Positions 61,131-64,000 of a DNA stretch of 64,000 nucleotides are shown here, in pieces. A program made the translations under genes and the position numbers. The notes beneath the pieces are model-generated. The model ran no database searches and was not told the DNA's origin. It worked only from the letters and a program-made list of their open reading frames with translations. Source of the DNA: Adiantum capillus-veneris (Eukaryota > Streptophyta > Polypodiopsida > Polypodiales > Pteridaceae); contig CM043952.1 in the NCBI GenBank assembly GCA_014529385.2, forward strand, positions 158,563,557 to 158,627,556. Reading direction: 5' to 3'. Position 1 is the stretch's first letter, and each line of letters begins with the position of its first letter.

Positions 61131-61749
61131 CATGAGATAGCATAGAATATCTTTTGTTCATGTGAGATTTTAATCTAGAATGTGACCCATCAATGCGGCC
61201 AATCAATGTGGCATATTCCAGGTTTAATATATACTTAGGCATATTTTTGACGTATCATATTTTGTGTAGATATTTAACTTCCATGACATCTCGATTCCCG
61301 ATCCAACCGCATGTTGAGTAACCTAACTCGAATATATATATTTTATTATTTTATGAGATACTTCAAATTGAATTGTCCCTTTAATCATCCCCTTTTTGTT
61401 AAAAGCTTATCATCACTGTGAAAAAATCAATGTGAATAGTATACGAGCTATTAATGGTAGTATGAGATAGAAGAAAGTGAGTGAGATGGCAGAACACCCA
61501 ACACCACGAGCCTCCACCTGCTCCACACCCTGATCATTCCCCTGTCATCCTCCTGCCCCTTTGTGTACAGGTTGCATCCCCCATGAAAGGTATCTCTGCT
61601 CTCTGCTTCTTCTACATTACATAGTTTGTGTGAATACATGCTATCTAAAAAGCACTTAACACATCTACGTCGATGAATATCCCTTGAGATGATTTGAAGT
61701 TTGAGAATAAAACATTTTGAAAGTCATAAATTTTACGTTGCACGTTACG

Positions 61750-62390
61750 CTTTGCATTTTGAAAGGCTTGCGTTTTTAAAGCATGGCTATTGAAGTTGTC
61801 CTAACTCACATGTGTCGGCATAGATCCATTTGGACAACAGATTTAGTGGACATGTATTTCAAATGTCAAAGCTTAGCTAGAGCATTGCTCCAAAACATGT
61901 GCTCTTGTGGATCAATGATTGGAGACAATTGCTCTGTCTTTGTCTACTTTGCAAAGATGCAACAAGATGGTATGGAACCCGAGATATTGTGTCATGGGGT
62001 GCATTAATATCATGATGTGCATTAAATGGGCATTTTAGTATGGTGTTGGATTGTGTTGAGGGGATACAACAAGCAAGCCTAAACCCAAGTGAAATCATAT
62101 TTACCAGAATTTAAACATGATGTAGTAATGTAGGTCTTGTAAAGCAAGGCTACAAGTTTCTCAACAACATCGTAGGAGAATTGGGTATTACCTTAAGTGT
62201 GGCCCACTAAAATTGCATGGTTGACCTACTTTGCTACACTAGATGCCTAGTGGAGGCATGGAAACTACTTCAATGCATGCCAATCAATCGAGCAGCTATA
62301 ACTTGGAGATCGCTTCTTGCAGGACTTATGGAGACAAATAGATTTATGTTTCTTTATATATTGAGGGATCTGTGCCAACGTAGATCCCTT
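61750..62390 (+). pseudogene. Pentatricopeptide repeat (PPR, PLS-type) pseudogene
   Basis: PPR proteins bind and process or edit organelle RNA. TTDLVDMYFKCQSLARALLQ (near 61817) matches the TALVDMYAKCG signature of plant PLS-type repeats. YFAKMQQDGMEPEI (near 61947) matches the FxxMQxEGxxPD repeat end. GITLSVAH, then MVDLLCYTRCLVEAWKLLQC and MPINRAAITWRSLLAG (62190-62330) match the repeat run before the C-terminal E domain (MVDLLGRAG.L.EA...MP..P....W.SLL.AC). The middle part (about 62008-62216) is in shifted frames with stops. It is an intronless fragment covering only a few repeats with no organelle-targeting start, so it is non-functional. Confidence 0.85.
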
Positions 62391-62530
62391 GGAAATTTAT
62401 TTTGCTTTGCTTTGCCAATCAATTTTGTGGCAAACGGCATTTCAGCTACATTCATAAGATATAATATCATCTCAGGTCAATTAAAAGCAGACAATATTTT
62501 CCTAATGGCACCAAATCATAAACTAGGGAC

Positions 62531-62588
<58 letters not shown>

Positions 62589-62668
62589 GAATTTTTTGGC
62601 TTCCATAACAATAAAAAATGTTGTATAAGGGATTTGCACTGGCGTAGATCCCTTGGGACTTTATTTTT
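62364..62668. repeat. 40-bp direct repeat flanking an AT microsatellite
   Basis: AGGGATCTGTGCCAACGTAG near 62365 and AGGGATTTGCACTGGCGTAG near 62628 are each followed by ATCCCTTGG(A/G)A(A/C)(A/T)TTATTTT. Between them lies a TA run at about 62530-62588. It follows the PPR fragment directly. Confidence 0.8.
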
Positions 62669-62810
62669 TCTTTATATGATTTCTTTATATATTGTCCTTG
62701 AAGCTATCCTTTTAGACCCGAGCCGCCACAGATCACTTCAAGATGCACAAATATTTATCAATGCTTGTTTGGAGCTATAAAGAAATTTTCAGAACCTTAA
62801 TGAGACACTA

Positions 62811-62962
62811 GCATGTTTCTATAATATATAAGTGATGCAGGTTGACAGTGTTGTTTTGAAATATTTGAATTGTTTGCATGTTGTTTGCATGTTTCTATAA
62901 TATATAAGTGATGCAGGTTGACAGTGTTGTTTTGAAATATTTGAATTGTTTGCATGTTGTTT
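62811..62962. repeat. Perfect 76-bp tandem duplication
   Basis: Copies 62811-62886 and 62887-62962 are identical by eye. The unit begins GCATGTTTCTATAATATATA and ends GTTTGCATGTTGTTT, so GCATGTT occurs at both ends and may have promoted slippage. Confidence 0.92.
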
Positions 62963-63139
62963 GATAGTCATGGGATTTTGTATCGCTATTTATAATCCTG
63001 TGAGGGATTATGAGTCTTGAATATTGTCGAGTATGATTTTAAGTTTTTGGCTCCTACATAAAGAAGACTCTAACCAAACAAAATTAGCTCATTAAGTCAT
63101 TAAATGTTAGCCATATGTAACTTATTATGACTTTGTTTT

Positions 63140-64000
63140 TTGCAACTACTTTTGACAAGTCCAAGATCTAGAGGTCGTTTTTGTAGGACTCCTTGCCAAT
63201 TGGAACATATGATTCCACATACCATATTAGGTGTGTGTTGGTGTCAAAAATGGGAGCGAGTCAGGATTTGCATGAGGATGATGTTTTGTCTCCTGAGATG
63301 GGACAAGGCTCTTCACATGATGTGGACCCCATTTTGGTGGCTGCAGATTGTGCCCTGCGAGTTAAGAGATGAAATATCTGCAACCATTGGGCCAAAAGAT
63401 GAATCCAATGCATTTACACATAAAGGTGTTGATATTTTGGCTTCTACTAGACTCTTTAGCTGCTTTGATTATCCTCCTATTCCACTATGTCTTCTCTATC
63501 CATATGCTACAGTTTGATGCTTGAGAGATGATTTAAGTGGTTTGAAGTCAGCCTGTGCAAAAGAAGGGTACATGCAAGAAAAAGGGTCTTTTAATGTTTC
63601 CTTGTGGACATGTTAGAAATAGGAAATAATGGTCACAGGTGAGAAAAACTTCTCTTTTTTACTTTTCAATCTTTTTTTTTAATAGTTATTATGCCTTTGA
63701 ACATGTGATTTGATGTAGATGAGGTGACAAAGGAGTGGGATCCACTTTGGGTGAAGGTCAATGAAGATTTTGAGATGGAGTTACAAAATAATCCAAGGTT
63801 GTCAAGTTTTGTGGGCCATATAACAAAGATTTAGGAAAATAGGGAAAAATGCTCAAATTTGGGACTTTGTGTCACATGGACTTGAGGTGAGGTTGTGGTG
63901 TGCTAAGTTGTTGCACAAAAGAAATTTGTGCTACAATTTTTAGTGGATGCTAATGAGTATGCAAGATCTAATATTGTGTGTTGTCAACAACCATATTATA
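63140..64000 (+). pseudogene. Unrecognised host-like coding remains at window end
   Basis: Fragments read like host protein in several frames: VLVSKMGASQDLHEDDVLSP near 63232 and, after a good splice-acceptor-like TTTGATGTAG at about 63709-63719, DEVTKEWDPLWVKVNEDFEM followed by ELQNNPRLSSFVG. The pyrimidine-rich run before that acceptor suggests an unprocessed gene copy with an intron rather than a retrocopy. Stops are present. The gene may continue past the window edge. Family not recognised. Confidence 0.35.

Noticed and set aside
62520-62790. 187-codon plus-strand frame extending the PPR sequence
   Set aside because: Past about 62.4 kb the frame runs through an AT microsatellite and a direct repeat with no PPR features.

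Overview
The window looks like nuclear DNA of a land plant, most likely a seed plant and possibly a gymnosperm; the last step is inference. It is AT-rich, gene-poor and built mainly from decayed Ty3/Gypsy and Ty1/Copia copies (two with an initiator-Met tRNA primer site), non-LTR (LINE) relics, and long CT/GA, CA and AT microsatellites. The few host traces are plant-like: a PLS-type pentatricopeptide (PPR) pseudogene, a decayed histone H3-family copy and one intact gene for a membrane-anchored acidic protein. There are no bacterial-style operons, rRNA genes, convincing tRNA genes or CRISPR arrays.

Layout. 1-2.4 kb: a dyad cluster, a perfect 118-bp tandem duplication, a long hairpin at 1054-1182 and compound microsatellites. 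2.45-4.7 kb: Gypsy gag (+) back-to-back with Gypsy pol (-). 4.7-7.3 kb: unrecognised decayed sequence. 7.3-13.2 kb: a Copia fossil (-) split by a second Copia element (+) that still has both LTRs, PBS, PPT and the target duplication GCAAC. 13.2-14.9 kb: an unrecognised 157-codon ORF and a cluster of inverted repeats. 14.9-17.2 kb: the H3-family relic and a lysine-rich interrupted frame. 17.2-23.5 kb: mostly unrecognised, with two LINE 3' tails, a G25 tract and a GATGTGG-rich patch.

23.5-31.1 kb: a large Gypsy fossil (-) with gag, pol and an extra coding-like block after integrase. 31.1-34.3 kb: a Gypsy RT fragment, then a tandem duplication of about 1.4 kb carrying LINE zinc-binding ends. 35.0-35.9 kb: the intact host gene (-). 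37.6-46.2 kb: a structurally complete Gypsy element (-) with 1.7-kb LTRs and the target duplication GACAA. 48.3-54.4 kb: a mosaic of Gypsy fragments with two gag-like blocks. 54.6-56.3 kb: a solo LTR of the 37.6-kb family in opposite orientation. 57.4-60.3 kb: a degenerate repeat field leading to a further Gypsy PBS and 5' LTR (-). 60.4-64 kb: host-like decayed coding fragments including the PPR pseudogene.

The genes do not form a pathway; the window is a record of nested insertion, solo-LTR formation, local tandem duplication and pseudogene decay. The best leads are the H3-family relic, the extra block in the 23.5-31 kb element, the long hairpin at 1.05 kb, the conserved hairpin at LINE 3' ends, and the possibly functional acidic/His-rich membrane protein gene. 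All identifications are by eye from sequence and family knowledge; no search was run.
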